A model generated the notes under the pieces. It saw only the letters and a program-made list of their open reading frames with translations. It searched no databases and was not told the DNA's origin. A stretch of 64,000 bases of DNA from Pseudomonadota bacterium. GTDB taxonomy: Bacteria; Pseudomonadota; Alphaproteobacteria; Rhizobiales; Xanthobacteraceae. The stretch is from assembly GCA_023442085.1 (NCBI GenBank), contig JAEZMT010000066.1, positions 1-64,000 on the forward strand, read 5' to 3'. Both the position numbers and the translations under genes were made by a program. Shown here in pieces: positions 51,966-60,838 of this stretch; the first letter of the stretch is position 1, and every line of letters starts with the position of its first letter.

Positions 51966-52118
51966 TCAGAGGAGGAAAATCCACATCAGGACGAGGATGG
52001 CAGCAACGCCGATGGTGCCCCACTTGGCGAGGGCCGTGAACATGGCGTACGTGCGCTCGTGCTCGGGATAATCGTTTCCGTCTGCCGTGGCATATTCGAT
52101 CGTGGCGTGTTCAGCCAT
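51966..52118 (-). CDS. aa3-type cytochrome c oxidase subunit IV, bacterial
   Basis: This 50-residue protein reads MAEHATIEYATADGNDYPEH at the start, then ERTYAMFTALAKWGTIGVA and a single C-terminal helix. The DYPEHERTY...F motif is typical of the alphaproteobacterial COX4 family of tiny accessory subunits of aa3 oxidase. A GGGGG ribosome site lies upstream. It is the first gene of the minus-strand run coxIV-pntAA-pntAB-pntB; the other oxidase subunits are not in the window. Confidence 0.88.
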   Translation of the reverse strand: MAEHATIEYATADGNDYPEHERTYAMFTALAKWGTIGVAAILVLMWIFLL

Positions 52119-52287
52119 CTTATCCCCCTGCTCCTAAGCGTCTTCTGAGGCCTTTACCGGAGATGGGAATGTCTGGCAACTGCCTTCTGGTGTACAATAT
52201 TCCAGATTGAGCGACGCAATCTACCGGCTGATCGCGCCGCCGTCAGTGTTCTTGTTATGTTCCGTTTTCGGTGCTAGCTTTTTGAGC

Positions 52288-53682
52288 ATGAGCCCCGCAC
52301 CCGATTCCCACGGCCCGCGCACAGCCGCCCCGCCCGTTCCGGGGGGACCAATTGCCGCGCCACTTCACCCGCTGACGGCCAAGGGCGCGCAGCCCGCTGC
52401 CGCACAATCGAAGGCCGCGCAGCCTAAAGCCATGTCCGGCGGGGCGCGTATCGCCTCCCCACCGATCAAGTCGCGCGCCGAGCGGATCATGGGGCGTCTC
52501 GCCGAGGAGCGGCGGTCGGCGGCCCCTGCCCTGCCAGGTTCCCTGCCCCCTTCCTTGCCAGGTTCCTTGCCCGCTTCCCCGCCTGTTGCTTTCGACGGCG
52601 AGACCGGGACGGGCGTTGACGCCGAGCGGCGGCGCGGCCGGGGTGCAGTGTCCAACGCGGCCGGGCGCTTCGAGCCGGCCGCCCGCGTCTTGTTCGACGA
52701 TGGCTGGCAGACGCTTGAAGACCTGCCGCCCTTCCGCACGGAAGTCACGGAGGAGCGGGCGCGCACCATCATTACCCGCAACCAGTCTCCCGACATCGCC
52801 TTCGACCGCTCCATCAACGCCTACCGGGGCTGCGAGCACGGCTGCATCTATTGCTTCGCGCGGCCGACCCACGCCTATCAGGGCCTCTCCGCCGGCCTCG
52901 ATTTCGAGACCAAGCTGTTCGTGAAGCCGGACGCGGCGGAACTGCTCGCGCGGGAGCTGTCGCACCCGTCCTATAAGCCGCGCGTCATCGCCATGGGGAC
53001 GAATACCGATCCCTACCAGCCCATCGAGCGGCGCTATGAGCTGACCCGCCGTATTCTTGAGGTGCTGGCGGACTTCGGGCATCCGGTGGGCATCGTCACC
53101 AAGTCGGCGCTGGTGGTGCGCGACATCGATATCATCGGACCCATGGCGGAAAAGGGCCTCGCCAAGGTCGCCATCTCCATGACCACGCTCGACCCGCACC
53201 TGTCGCGCACCATGGAGCCGCGGGCCGCCAGCCCCCATGTGCGCCTCGGCACCATCCGTCGCCTCGCCGATGCCGGCATTCCCACCGCCGTCCTCACGGC
53301 CCCGCTCATCCCGGCGCTGAACGACATGGAGATCGAGCGCATCCTGGATGCCGCGAAGGCCGCGGGGGCGTCGGAGGCAGGCTATGTGATGCTGCGCCTG
53401 CCGCTGGAGATCTCCGACCTGTTCCGCGAATGGCTCGTGGCGCATTTCCCGGACAAGGCCCGCCATGTTCTGAACCTGATCCGCCAGATGCATGGCGGGA
53501 AGGATTACGACTCCACCTTCGGCAAGAGGGGGCGTGGGGATGGTCCCTATGCGTGGACGGTGGGGCGCCGGTTCGAGATCGCGGCTCGCCGGCTCGGCCT
53601 CGCCGGACGCGGGCTGAAGCTCACCACCGAGCATTTCCGCCGCCCCAAACAGCCGGGCGAGCAGCTCGACCTCTTCGCATGA
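52288..53682 (+). CDS. PA0069-family radical SAM protein (SplB-like)
   Basis: The 464-residue protein has a Pro/Ala-rich, probably unstructured N-terminal region of about 100 residues, then a radical SAM core. The [4Fe-4S] cluster motif CEHGCIYC lies in YRGCEHGCIYCFARPTHAY. It also has PRVIAMGTNTDPYQPIERRY, VGIVTKSALVVRDID and AVLTAPLIPALND, the PA0069/spore photoproduct lyase-like pattern. The reaction is unknown. ATG 52288 is chosen; a TTG at 52207 would add 27 residues, and the low-complexity start makes the exact N-terminus uncertain. The following VOC gene starts 8 bases after its stop. Confidence 0.88.
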   Translation: MSPAPDSHGPRTAAPPVPGGPIAAPLHPLTAKGAQPAAAQSKAAQPKAMSGGARIASPPIKSRAERIMGRLAEERRSAAPALPGSLPPSLPGSLPASPPVAFDGETGTGVDAERRRGRGAVSNAAGRFEPAARVLFDDGWQTLEDLPPFRTEVTEERARTIITRNQSPDIAFDRSINAYRGCEHGCIYCFARPTHAYQGLSAGLDFETKLFVKPDAAELLARELSHPSYKPRVIAMGTNTDPYQPIERRYELTRRILEVLADFGHPVGIVTKSALVVRDIDIIGPMAEKGLAKVAISMTTLDPHLSRTMEPRAASPHVRLGTIRRLADAGIPTAVLTAPLIPALNDMEIERILDAAKAAGASEAGYVMLRLPLEISDLFREWLVAHFPDKARHVLNLIRQMHGGKDYDSTFGKRGRGDGPYAWTVGRRFEIAARRLGLAGRGLKLTTEHFRRPKQPGEQLDLFA

Positions 53683-53690
53683 GGAATGCC

Positions 53691-54140
53691 ATGACCGCGC
53701 CGGACCTCAGGCTTCATCTCGTCACGCTCGGCGTATTCGACCTCGCGCGGGCCGCTGCCTTCTATCGGGCGCTCGGCCCCAGGGAGAGCGCAGCGGCAGA
53801 GGGAGAAGCGGGCAACGTCGCCTTCTTCCACGCTGGCAATGTGGTGCTGAGTCTTTTTCCCCGGAATCGCCTCGCCGAGGATGCGACGCTGGACGACACC
53901 CCGCCGCAGATGTTCTCCGGCGTGACGCTCGCCTGCAACGTCGGTTCACCGGAAGAGGCCGGGGACCTGATCGCGCGGGCGGAAGCGGCGGGCGGGCGCG
54001 TGGTGAAGCCGGCGCAAAAGGCGTTCTGGGGTGGAACGAGCGGCTATTTCGCCGACCCCGACGGGCATCTGTGGGAGGTCGCCCACAATCCCTTCTTTCC
54101 CTTCGATGCGGAGGGCCGGCTGGTACTGCCGGGCGCGTGA
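53691..54140 (+). CDS. VOC-superfamily (glyoxalase/bleomycin-resistance fold) protein
   Basis: The 149-residue protein has two beta-alpha-beta-beta-beta units: LHLVTLGVFDLARAAAFYRA at the start and GYFADPDGHLWEVAHNPFFP near the end, both classic VOC stretches. Such proteins serve as metal-dependent lyases or isomerases or as ligand sequesterers; the substrate is unknown. ATG 53691 has GAGG upstream; an ATG at 53679 overlapping the stop of the radical SAM gene (ATGA) is also possible. Likely co-transcribed with that gene; convergent with a TetR gene 2 bases away. Confidence 0.82.
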   Translation: MTAPDLRLHLVTLGVFDLARAAAFYRALGPRESAAAEGEAGNVAFFHAGNVVLSLFPRNRLAEDATLDDTPPQMFSGVTLACNVGSPEEAGDLIARAEAAGGRVVKPAQKAFWGGTSGYFADPDGHLWEVAHNPFFPFDAEGRLVLPGA

Positions 54141-54142
54141 GA

Positions 54143-54901
54143 TCAGGGCGCGGTACGCCGGTCGCTGCCATAGGCGCGCAGGAACACCCGCACCGCGCCG
54201 CGCACCGACTTCTCCACTGCCGCCGGATCGGGCGCATCGGGCGCCCCGACGAGGACGGGAATGGTCACGCCATCCTTGCAGAGGGTGAGAAACTGGCTCG
54301 CCGCCTGGTCCACGTCCTCGATGTCGAGCAGGCCCTGCTGCACCTTTATGCGCAGGAACACCGAGAGGCGGGAAATGCCAGCGCACGGCCCAGCCTCGAA
54401 GAAGCGCCGTCCCACGTCGGGAAACTTGCCGGATATGGCGATGACGGTCCGCAGCAGGGCGATGCTGCTCGGACGCAGGATGGCCGCGACGAAGGAGCGG
54501 CCGATCTTGGTCAGCGCCGCCTCCAGATCCTCTTCATCGGGATCCACCACGAACATGCGCTCGGCGGTCTCGCAGCATTCGCTGGAGACAAGCTCGGCGA
54601 AGAGGTCGTCCTTGTTCTCGAAATAGACGTAGAGCGTGCCCTTGGAGACCCCCGCTGCGCGTGCGATGTCGCCCATGCTGGCGGCATCGAACCCACGGTC
54701 GAAGAACACCTGCCGCGCGCCGGCGAGGATCTGGTTGCGCTTTTCGGGATCCTGGCCCGCGCCGGAACCGCCTTCGTGCGCATCACTCGGCGCGCTCTCT
54801 TGAGGGCCGCCGTCTTGCCAGCCGCGATCTTGCACGCCGCGATGCTGCGGCCCGCTCGCCTGTGGCGACTCAAGGGCGATATCGCCGTCCCTGTCCATCA
54901 T
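54143..54901 (-). CDS. TetR/AcrR-family transcriptional regulator
   Basis: The 252-residue regulator has a long Gln/Gly/Asp-rich N-terminal leader of about 50 residues, then the TetR helix-turn-helix ([40 protein letters not shown]), followed by a TetR_C-type ligand domain with [20 protein letters not shown] and [19 protein letters not shown]. The start is uncertain: two ATGs at 54901 and 54898 begin the unusual leader, and the frame continues to 55186. Two near-identical 15-base palindromes upstream are probable operators, indicating autoregulation. The target genes are unclear; the divergent lipid kinase is 667 bases away. Confidence 0.85.
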   Translation of the reverse strand: MMDRDGDIALESPQASGPQHRGVQDRGWQDGGPQESAPSDAHEGGSGAGQDPEKRNQILAGARQVFFDRGFDAASMGDIARAAGVSKGTLYVYFENKDDLFAELVSSECCETAERMFVVDPDEEDLEAALTKIGRSFVAAILRPSSIALLRTVIAISGKFPDVGRRFFEAGPCAGISRLSVFLRIKVQQGLLDIEDVDQAASQFLTLCKDGVTIPVLVGAPDAPDPAAVEKSVRGAVRVFLRAYGSDRRTAP

Positions 54902-55091
54902 CCTGCGCGTCTCTTCGTCATGTCTTCGTTCTCGGTCATCCCCCATCCTGCGCGCAAGCGCATTGACGGCCCCGGAGCGCCTTGCACCGCGGCCATGGCA
55001 ACGATGCCACACGAACCGCTTCAATGCCGGCCAAAGACCATGCGGGAGGCGCAACGTCATCGCCCGGAACGCCGGCGGCGAATTTTTGATG

Positions 55092-55106
55092 ACCGAACCG
55101 TTCAGT
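55092..55106. promoter_or_regulatory. Probable TetR operator, site 1
   Basis: accgaaccgttcagt is a near-perfect dyad (accgaac-c-gttcagt, one mismatched pair). It lies about 190 bases before the TetR start, 62 bases centre to centre from a second copy. Confidence 0.6.
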
Positions 55107-55153
55107 TCTCTATTGCTTTGCCGAAAGCGGTGCGCTATGTCAATGTTCATCGA

Positions 55154-55168
55154 ACCAAACCGTTCGGT
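55154..55168. promoter_or_regulatory. Probable TetR operator, site 2
   Basis: accaaaccgttcggt is the second copy, again with one mismatch to the dyad accgaaccgttcggt. On the minus strand a ttgaca-like hexamer (55143-55138) lies between the two sites, so repressor bound there would cover the TetR promoter. Confidence 0.6.
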
Positions 55169-55171
55169 CAG

Positions 55172-55240
55172 TCCCTGGAACCGCAACCCAGGCGCTGATT
55201 GGAATGAGGGAGGAGAGCACGCCCCCGCTCTCCTCCCTCC
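55172..55240. repeat. Hairpin repeat, unit 1
   Basis: The unit has a ctggaaccgcaacccaggcg segment, then a perfect 13-base stem, gagggaggagagc (55206-55218) with gctctcctccctc (55227-55239), around an acgccccc loop. It is repeated with changes at 55265-55340. Confidence 0.7.
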
Positions 55241-55264
55241 TTTCCCGGTTGAGGAGTTCGGTCA

Positions 55265-55340
55265 TTTCCAGGTGCCGCAACCCTGGCGCTGACCGGATGT
55301 AGAGGGAGGAGAGCAACGCCCCCGCTCTCCTCCCTCTGAT
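55265..55340. repeat. Hairpin repeat, unit 2
   Basis: The second unit has ccaggtgccgcaaccctggc, then a perfect 14-base stem, agagggaggagagc (55301-55314) with gctctcctccctct (55324-55337), around an aacgccccc loop. It lies about 93 bases downstream of unit 1 in direct orientation. The 667-base gap between the TetR and lipid kinase starts holds these two units, two operators and otherwise nothing I could recognise. Confidence 0.7.
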
Positions 55341-55568
55341 CTCTCCCTCTCGCGAAAGTCTGAACCGCCGATCTCTCTCCCGAGACGCTGCTGTTTCGCG
55401 ACATTCCGCCACACCCTCTTGGCGGCGGGCTTCCGCGCCCCATTTCTCCGCTCACCGGTCCGGGCCCCTCTGGCGCAGAATTGCTGCGTGATGTCGGATC
55501 AGGCGTGATTTGCGCGCTCCGTCCAGAGGCCCCATGGTTTCCTCCCCATTGCCGAGCCCCGTGTCAGC

Positions 55569-56537
55569 ATGACCGAGCAGGGCCCCAAGTCCCGACCGCG
55601 CGCGCTGTTCATGGTGAACCCGCGCGCCCGCGGCGGTGCGCTGCCGCTCGACGGCGTGCGCGCCCTGCTGGGGACCGCCTTCGACCTCCTGGAAGCCCCG
55701 CTGCCGCCCGCCGGAGAAATCTCCGACCTCCTGCGCGCCCGCGCGGATTCGGTAGATCTTGTCATCATCGGCGGCGGCGATGGCACGCTCAACGCCGCCG
55801 CTTCCGGCCTGTTCGACACGCAGCTTCCGCTCGGAGTGCTGCCGCTCGGCACGGCGAACGACTTCGCCCGCACGCTCTCCATTCCCACCGACCCCATGGC
55901 GGCCGCGCGGGTCATCCTGGCCCATCCGCCGCGCTTCATCGATCTCGGCGACGTCAACGGCCATCCCTTCCTCAATGTCGCGAGCATCGGCTTCTCCGCC
56001 GATCTCGCCCGCGCACTCACACGCGAGGCGAAGCGGTATTTCGGCGTGGTCGGGTACGGCATCGTCGCTGCGCGCCTGCTTATGCAGTCGCGGCTGTTCA
56101 CCGCCTACATCGAGCATGACGGAACGGCCGAGGCGGTGCGGACCCTTCAGGTGTCCGTGGGCAACGGCCGCCACTACGGCGGTGGCATGACGGTGGAGGC
56201 CAACGCCACCGCCGACGACGGACAGCTCGATTTCTACAGCCTGGAGGTGGACCACTGGTGGCGCCTCCTCGCCCTCCTGCCCTCCCTGCGCAACGGCACA
56301 CAGGGCCAGTGGGACGATGTGCGCGCCTTCCGCACCCGGAAAGTGGTGGTGCGCACCAGCCGTCCCCGCCCGGTGAACACCGACGGCGAATTGGTCACCT
56401 ACACGCCGGCGCATTTCAGCATCCGGCCCGCCGCCATCCGCGTCCACGCGCCGCCGCAGTCCGCGCCCCAGCCCGGGCGCGAAGCCGGCGGCACGGTCCA
56501 GAATTCATCGCAACCCCTCGCTGAAGGCACCCCCTAG
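55569..56537 (+). CDS. Diacylglycerol/lipid kinase family protein (YegS-like)
   Basis: The 322-residue protein has the DAGK catalytic domain: ALFMVNPRARGG for nucleotide binding, the signature VDLVIIGGGDGTLNAAASGL, and VLPLGTANDFARTLSIP. The C-terminal beta-sandwich domain includes VSVGNGRHYGGGMTVEANAT, the Asp/Gly-rich metal region DDGQLDFYSLE, and VNTDGELVTYTPAHF. It phosphorylates a lipid, probably diacylglycerol or a related membrane lipid. TerC begins directly at the base after its stop, so the two are co-transcribed. Confidence 0.9.
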   Translation: MTEQGPKSRPRALFMVNPRARGGALPLDGVRALLGTAFDLLEAPLPPAGEISDLLRARADSVDLVIIGGGDGTLNAAASGLFDTQLPLGVLPLGTANDFARTLSIPTDPMAAARVILAHPPRFIDLGDVNGHPFLNVASIGFSADLARALTREAKRYFGVVGYGIVAARLLMQSRLFTAYIEHDGTAEAVRTLQVSVGNGRHYGGGMTVEANATADDGQLDFYSLEVDHWWRLLALLPSLRNGTQGQWDDVRAFRTRKVVVRTSRPRPVNTDGELVTYTPAHFSIRPAAIRVHAPPQSAPQPGREAGGTVQNSSQPLAEGTP

Positions 56538-57281
56538 ATGGACTACCTCCTCCAACTCGCGGCCGATCCCGCCGCGTGGGTCGCCCTGGTGACGCTGGTG
56601 GCCATGGAAGTCGTGCTCGGCATCGACAACCTGATCTTCATCTCCATCCTGACCAACAAGCTTCCGGAGCAATACCGCAGCAGGGCGCGACGCATCGGCA
56701 TCGGCCTCGCGCTGATCATGCGCCTCGGCCTCCTCGGCACCATCGCCATCATCGTGCGGCTCACGGCGCCCATCTTCGAGGTGTTCGGCCACGCCTTCTC
56801 CTGGCGCGACCTCATTCTCATCGCGGGTGGCCTGTTCCTGGTGTGGAAGGCGACCACCGAGATCCACCACAACGTGGACCCGCGCACTCATGCGGAGGAC
56901 GTGAAGGACAGCAAGGTGACCATCGGATTCACCGCCGCCATCGTGCAGATCCTGATCCTCGACCTCGTTTTCTCCATCGACAGCATCATCACCGCCGTGG
57001 GCATGACCGAGCATATCCCGATCATGATCATCGCCGTGATCGCTGCGGTGACCTGCATGCTGCTGGCCGCCGACCCGCTGGCGCGCTTCATCGAGTCGAA
57101 CCCCACCGTGGTGATGCTGGCGCTCGGCTTCCTCATCATGATCGGCATGACGCTGATCGCGGAAGGCTTCGGCGCCCATGTTCCCAAGGGCTACGTCTAC
57201 GCGGCCATGGGCTTCTCGACCGCCATCGAGGCGCTCAACATGCTGGTCCGCCGCCGTCGCGCGGCGGGGGAAGGGCACTAA
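56538..57281 (+). CDS. TerC-family integral membrane protein
   Basis: The 247-residue protein has seven or so helices with the TerC signature residues: [14 protein letters not shown] near residue 28, [15 protein letters not shown], and the second acidic motif in [15 protein letters not shown]. TerC/YkoY proteins are linked to tellurite resistance and export of manganese during secretion. It starts at the base following the lipid kinase stop, so translation is likely coupled. Confidence 0.92.
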   Translation: MDYLLQLAADPAAWVALVTLVAMEVVLGIDNLIFISILTNKLPEQYRSRARRIGIGLALIMRLGLLGTIAIIVRLTAPIFEVFGHAFSWRDLILIAGGLFLVWKATTEIHHNVDPRTHAEDVKDSKVTIGFTAAIVQILILDLVFSIDSIITAVGMTEHIPIMIIAVIAAVTCMLLAADPLARFIESNPTVVMLALGFLIMIGMTLIAEGFGAHVPKGYVYAAMGFSTAIEALNMLVRRRRAAGEGH

Positions 57282-57430
57282 GGCGCAATTTGGGGCGCCA
57301 TTCCCGTCGCAGCGCCGCATTCCAACGCGCCGTGGGCCTCGCTATGCTCGCGGCGCGGGCGGGTCGGCCCGCGACTCAAGGGGACGCTGCCGGCACGGCC
57401 GCGCCCCGCTGCCTGTGGCCGAGGTCGAGA

Positions 57431-57784
57431 ATGGCTCATGATTCCGCGTCCCGTTTCGCCGGCGCGCTGATTGCGGCGCTGGTGCTGATCGCGTTCGCCG
57501 CCCCGGCGCGCGCGCAGGCCTGCCTCGAGCAGATCGTTACCGTTCAGGCGGCGCTCAAGGAGCGGCTGCCGCATCCCAAGAAGCCGCCCGAGCAGGAGCA
57601 GTCCATCGCGGCGCAGACCGACCAGCAGCCCACGCCCGGCTCGCTCGCGGCGGCGGGCATCACGCAGCCGGACTCCGGTGCGCTCGGCGCGCTGAACCAG
57701 GCCATCAACCTGCAGGCCGCCGGCGACGAGGCGGGCTGCCTGAAGGCTCTCGCCGAGGCGAAGCGCCTCGGGGGATTGAACTAA
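57431..57784 (+). CDS. Small exported protein, unknown
   Basis: The 117-residue protein has a signal peptide (FAGALIAALVLIAFAAPARA, cleavage after AQA likely). The mature part of about 90 residues has two cysteines (QACLEQIV and EAGCLKAL) that may form a disulfide, a central Pro/Gln-rich stretch, and a helical end with GALNQAINLQAAGDE. I do not recognise a family. It lies 149 bases after terC on the same strand and converges with puuB. Confidence 0.6.
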   Translation: MAHDSASRFAGALIAALVLIAFAAPARAQACLEQIVTVQAALKERLPHPKKPPEQEQSIAAQTDQQPTPGSLAAAGITQPDSGALGALNQAINLQAAGDEAGCLKALAEAKRLGGLN

Positions 57785-57827
57785 GTCGGGGCCCAGCGGC
57801 TCGGCGGACTGAGCTGAGGCTGAGCGA

Positions 57828-59129
57828 TCAGAGCCGGTCGCGCAGGGCGTAGTAGCTAAGACCTGCCATCATCAGCGGGGTGCGCAGCAGGGTGCCGCCG
57901 GGAAAGGGCGGCACCGGAAGACGGCCGAGCAGATCGAAGCGGGAGAGTTGTCCCTGCACCGCCTCCGCGAGGATCTTCCCGAACAGCGGCGCCAGCGCCA
58001 CGCCCTGCCCGCTGTAGCCCGCCGAAACGAGGACGTTCGGCGACATCCGCCGCACGAAGGGCAGCCGCGACATGGTGATGGCCAGCACGCCGCCCCAGGC
58101 ATAGTCGATGCGCGCGTCGCCGAGTTGGGGAAAGATGCGCAGCATGAACGGCCGCACGAAGTCCGCCACATCGGGCCGCAGCCCGCGCCGATAGCTTTCG
58201 CCGCCACCGAACAGAAGCCGCCCGTCCGCGGAGAGGCGGAAATAGTTGATGACGAAACGGCTGTCCGCCACCGCCGCGTCGTTGGCGATGATCTCGCGGG
58301 CCCGCTCGCCCAAAGGCTCCGTGGCCGCGATGTAGTTGCAGATGGGCATGACATGGGCGTCCACCGCCCGGTCGAGACCGTCCATGAGGCCGTTGCCGCA
58401 CTCCAGCAGCATGTCGGCAACGACGCTGCCGCCGGTATCGGTGGTCACGGTCACGCCGCCCGCATCCGCGACCTTGCTGGCGCGCGTGCCCTCATGAATC
58501 TCAGCACCGGCCGCGACGGCCGCCGCGCCGAGGCCGAGGGCGAAATTGAGCGGATGCAGATGCCCGGCACCCTTGTCCAAGAGGCCGCCATAATAGGCGG
58601 AGGTGCCGACCATGGCGCGGATCTCGTCGCGGGACAGCGGCACCAGGGCGTCATAGCCGTAGTCCGCCGCCAGCGTGCGGGCATAGTCGTGGCTGTCTGG
58701 AACGTAGCGTGCCTTGTGATCAGCGAGGATCAGCCCGTCCCGCAGGTCGCACGGAATGTCGTATCGGGCGATGAGGCTCCGCACCAGCGCCTTGCCCTCT
58801 TCCGCGAGGTCCCACAGCTTGCGGGCGTCGTCTTTCCCCACCGCCTTTTCCAGGAAGTCCTGGCCGCGACGCTGGCCGCTGTGAAGCTGCCCCCCGTTGC
58901 GCCCGGAGGCGCCCGAGCCCACCCGCGCGGATTCCAGCACCACCACCTTGAACCCGGCCTCGGCGAGATGAAGGGCGGCGGACAGCCCCGTATAGCCGGC
59001 GCCGATGATGCACACATCCGCGCGCACCGTGCCCTTCAGCGGCGGGAAAGCGGGGAAGGCGGTGGCCGTCGCCGTGTACCAGGAGCGGGCATGGCCGGCC
59101 GGGTTGAGCGGCGCGGCGACACGGTGCAT
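57828..59129 (-). CDS. puuB: FAD-dependent amine oxidoreductase, gamma-glutamylputrescine oxidase-like
   Basis: The 433-residue DAO-type flavoprotein has the dinucleotide fold ADVCIIGAGYTGLSAALHLA, SARVGSGASGRNGGQLHSGQ typical of PuuB/OrdL enzymes, and a C-terminal FAD motif NVLVSAGYSGQGVALAPLFG. It oxidises gamma-glutamylputrescine to the aldehyde, releasing hydrogen peroxide and ammonia. ATG 59129 has AAGGA upstream; an ATG at 59171 would overlap the preceding gene's stop. It directly follows the glutamine-synthetase-like gene, the natural partner in putrescine breakdown. Confidence 0.83.
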   Translation of the reverse strand: MHRVAAPLNPAGHARSWYTATATAFPAFPPLKGTVRADVCIIGAGYTGLSAALHLAEAGFKVVVLESARVGSGASGRNGGQLHSGQRRGQDFLEKAVGKDDARKLWDLAEEGKALVRSLIARYDIPCDLRDGLILADHKARYVPDSHDYARTLAADYGYDALVPLSRDEIRAMVGTSAYYGGLLDKGAGHLHPLNFALGLGAAAVAAGAEIHEGTRASKVADAGGVTVTTDTGGSVVADMLLECGNGLMDGLDRAVDAHVMPICNYIAATEPLGERAREIIANDAAVADSRFVINYFRLSADGRLLFGGGESYRRGLRPDVADFVRPFMLRIFPQLGDARIDYAWGGVLAITMSRLPFVRRMSPNVLVSAGYSGQGVALAPLFGKILAEAVQGQLSRFDLLGRLPVPPFPGGTLLRTPLMMAGLSYYALRDRL

Positions 59130-59167
59130 GGCGTTTTCCTTCTTCTTCTCGTTGGGCACCATCGGCC

Positions 59168-60571
59168 TCATACGTTGAGCAGAAGGTACTCCCGCTCCCA
59201 GGGCGAGATCACCCTCATGAAGGTTTCGAACTCGGCCTGCTTCACCGCCGCATAGGCGGAGACGAACCGGGCGCCGAGCACCTCGGCAAGCGGTTCGCTC
59301 TCCTGAAACGCCGCAACCGCCTCCAGGAGCCCGCGGGGCAGGTCGAAATCGAGATTTTTCGCGTCGCCGTCGATGGGATCGGTGGCACGCAGGTTCTCGG
59401 TCAGGCCGAGATAGCCGCAGGCGAGGGAGGCGGCGATGGCGAGATAGGGGTTGGCGTCCGAAGACGGCACCCGGTTCTCCAGCCGCCGCGCCTCGGGGGT
59501 GGAAGGCGGCACGCGCAGGCCGGCCGTGCGGTTGTCGTAGCCCCATTGCAGGTTGATGGGCGCCATGGAGTCGCGCGTCAGCCGCCGGTAGGAATTCACA
59601 TAGGGCGCCATGATGCACATCACGGCCGGCAAGTATTTCTGGTGGCCGGCGATGAAGGAGAAGAACTCCGGCGTCGGGTCGCCGTCCTCGTCGGAGAACA
59701 GGTTGCCCCCGGTGGCGGTGTTGAGCACTGACTGGTGGATGTGCATGGCGCTGCCCGGCTCGTTGGCGATGGGCTTGGCCATGAAGGTCGCGTAGATCTT
59801 GTGGGCGAGCGCCGCCTCGCGGATCGTGCGCTTGAACAGGAAGACCTGGTCCGCCAGCACGAGCGGGTCGCCATGACGCAGGTTGATCTCCATCTGCGCC
59901 GCGCCGTCCTCGTGGATCAGCGTGTCGATCTCCAGCCCCTGGGCCTCGGAATAATCGTAGATGTCCTCGAACAGGGCATCGAACTCGTTCACCGCCTGGA
60001 TCGAATAGGACTGGCGGCCGATCTCCGGCCGGCCCGAACGGCCCACCGGCGGCTTCAGCGGATAATCGGGATCGGTGTTGGGCTCGACCAGATAGAACTC
60101 GATCTCCGGCGCCACCACCGGCTTCCAGCCCTTCTTCTCATAGAGCGAAATGACGTGGCGCAGCACCTGCCGGGGGGCGAGTTCCACGGGGCGCCCGTCG
60201 CGGTGGTAGGCGTCATGGATCACCTGGGCAGTGGGGTCCTGCGCCCACGGCACCGAGCACAGGGTGGCAAGGTCCGGCTCAAGCACGAGGTCGCTGTCCG
60301 CGATCACCGAATCGACCAGCCCTTCATAGTCGGGATATTCGCCGGAGATGGTCTGGAAGAAGACCGACAGCGGCAGGTTCATCACGGGCGAGGAGAAGAA
60401 TTTGGACGCCGGCATGATCTTGCCGCGCGCCACGCCAGCGAGATCGGGAACGGTGCATTCGATCTCGGTGATGCCCCGGCTGGCCATCCAGGCCTTGGCT
60501 TCCGTCAGCGATGTCACACCCCTCGGGGCCGTTGCCTGAGCCTTCTGCGCACCCTTGCTGCGTTTCGCCAT
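59168..60571 (-). CDS. puuA: Glutamine synthetase family protein, gamma-glutamylputrescine synthetase-like
   Basis: The 467-residue enzyme has glutamine synthetase motifs: APEIEFYLVEP for metal, HEDGAAQMEINL, MAKPIANEPGSAMHIHQSVL, the Arg stretch MAPINLQWGYDNRTAGLRVP, and ENRVPSSDANPYLAIAASLA. The N-terminal half has VPDLAGVARGKIMPASKF rather than the GlnA pattern, which marks PuuA-like enzymes. It ligates glutamate to putrescine using ATP. It is 38 bases upstream of puuB on the same strand. Glutamylation of another amine cannot be excluded. Confidence 0.85.
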   Translation of the reverse strand: MAKRSKGAQKAQATAPRGVTSLTEAKAWMASRGITEIECTVPDLAGVARGKIMPASKFFSSPVMNLPLSVFFQTISGEYPDYEGLVDSVIADSDLVLEPDLATLCSVPWAQDPTAQVIHDAYHRDGRPVELAPRQVLRHVISLYEKKGWKPVVAPEIEFYLVEPNTDPDYPLKPPVGRSGRPEIGRQSYSIQAVNEFDALFEDIYDYSEAQGLEIDTLIHEDGAAQMEINLRHGDPLVLADQVFLFKRTIREAALAHKIYATFMAKPIANEPGSAMHIHQSVLNTATGGNLFSDEDGDPTPEFFSFIAGHQKYLPAVMCIMAPYVNSYRRLTRDSMAPINLQWGYDNRTAGLRVPPSTPEARRLENRVPSSDANPYLAIAASLACGYLGLTENLRATDPIDGDAKNLDFDLPRGLLEAVAAFQESEPLAEVLGARFVSAYAAVKQAEFETFMRVISPWEREYLLLNV

Positions 60572-60838
60572 GATGTCCTCGCGCGTGAACCGCTCACGCC
60601 CCAGCAGGGAACACCTGCGCCGCTGCCGGTGTCAACGCGACCCGGTGCCGGCAACGCTCACGTTCCGGGCAGATACGACCGAGAGGGCGGTGTCCCGGTC
60701 TGAGACGAAAGGCAGGTGCCTCACTGGAACAGCCATCGAACGAATCACGATCGAATCGCAGTGCCCGCCGTGTTCCCGCTTCTCCCCCTACGAGATGTTG
60801 GGCCGCGGCCGAAGCGGTAGCGGATTCAGGCTGGCCGC

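Noticed and set aside
60572..60838. Gap between DUF3108 and puuA searched for a small gene or RNA
   Set aside because: Open frames there have no ribosome site or family match, and no hairpin-T-run structure was seen.
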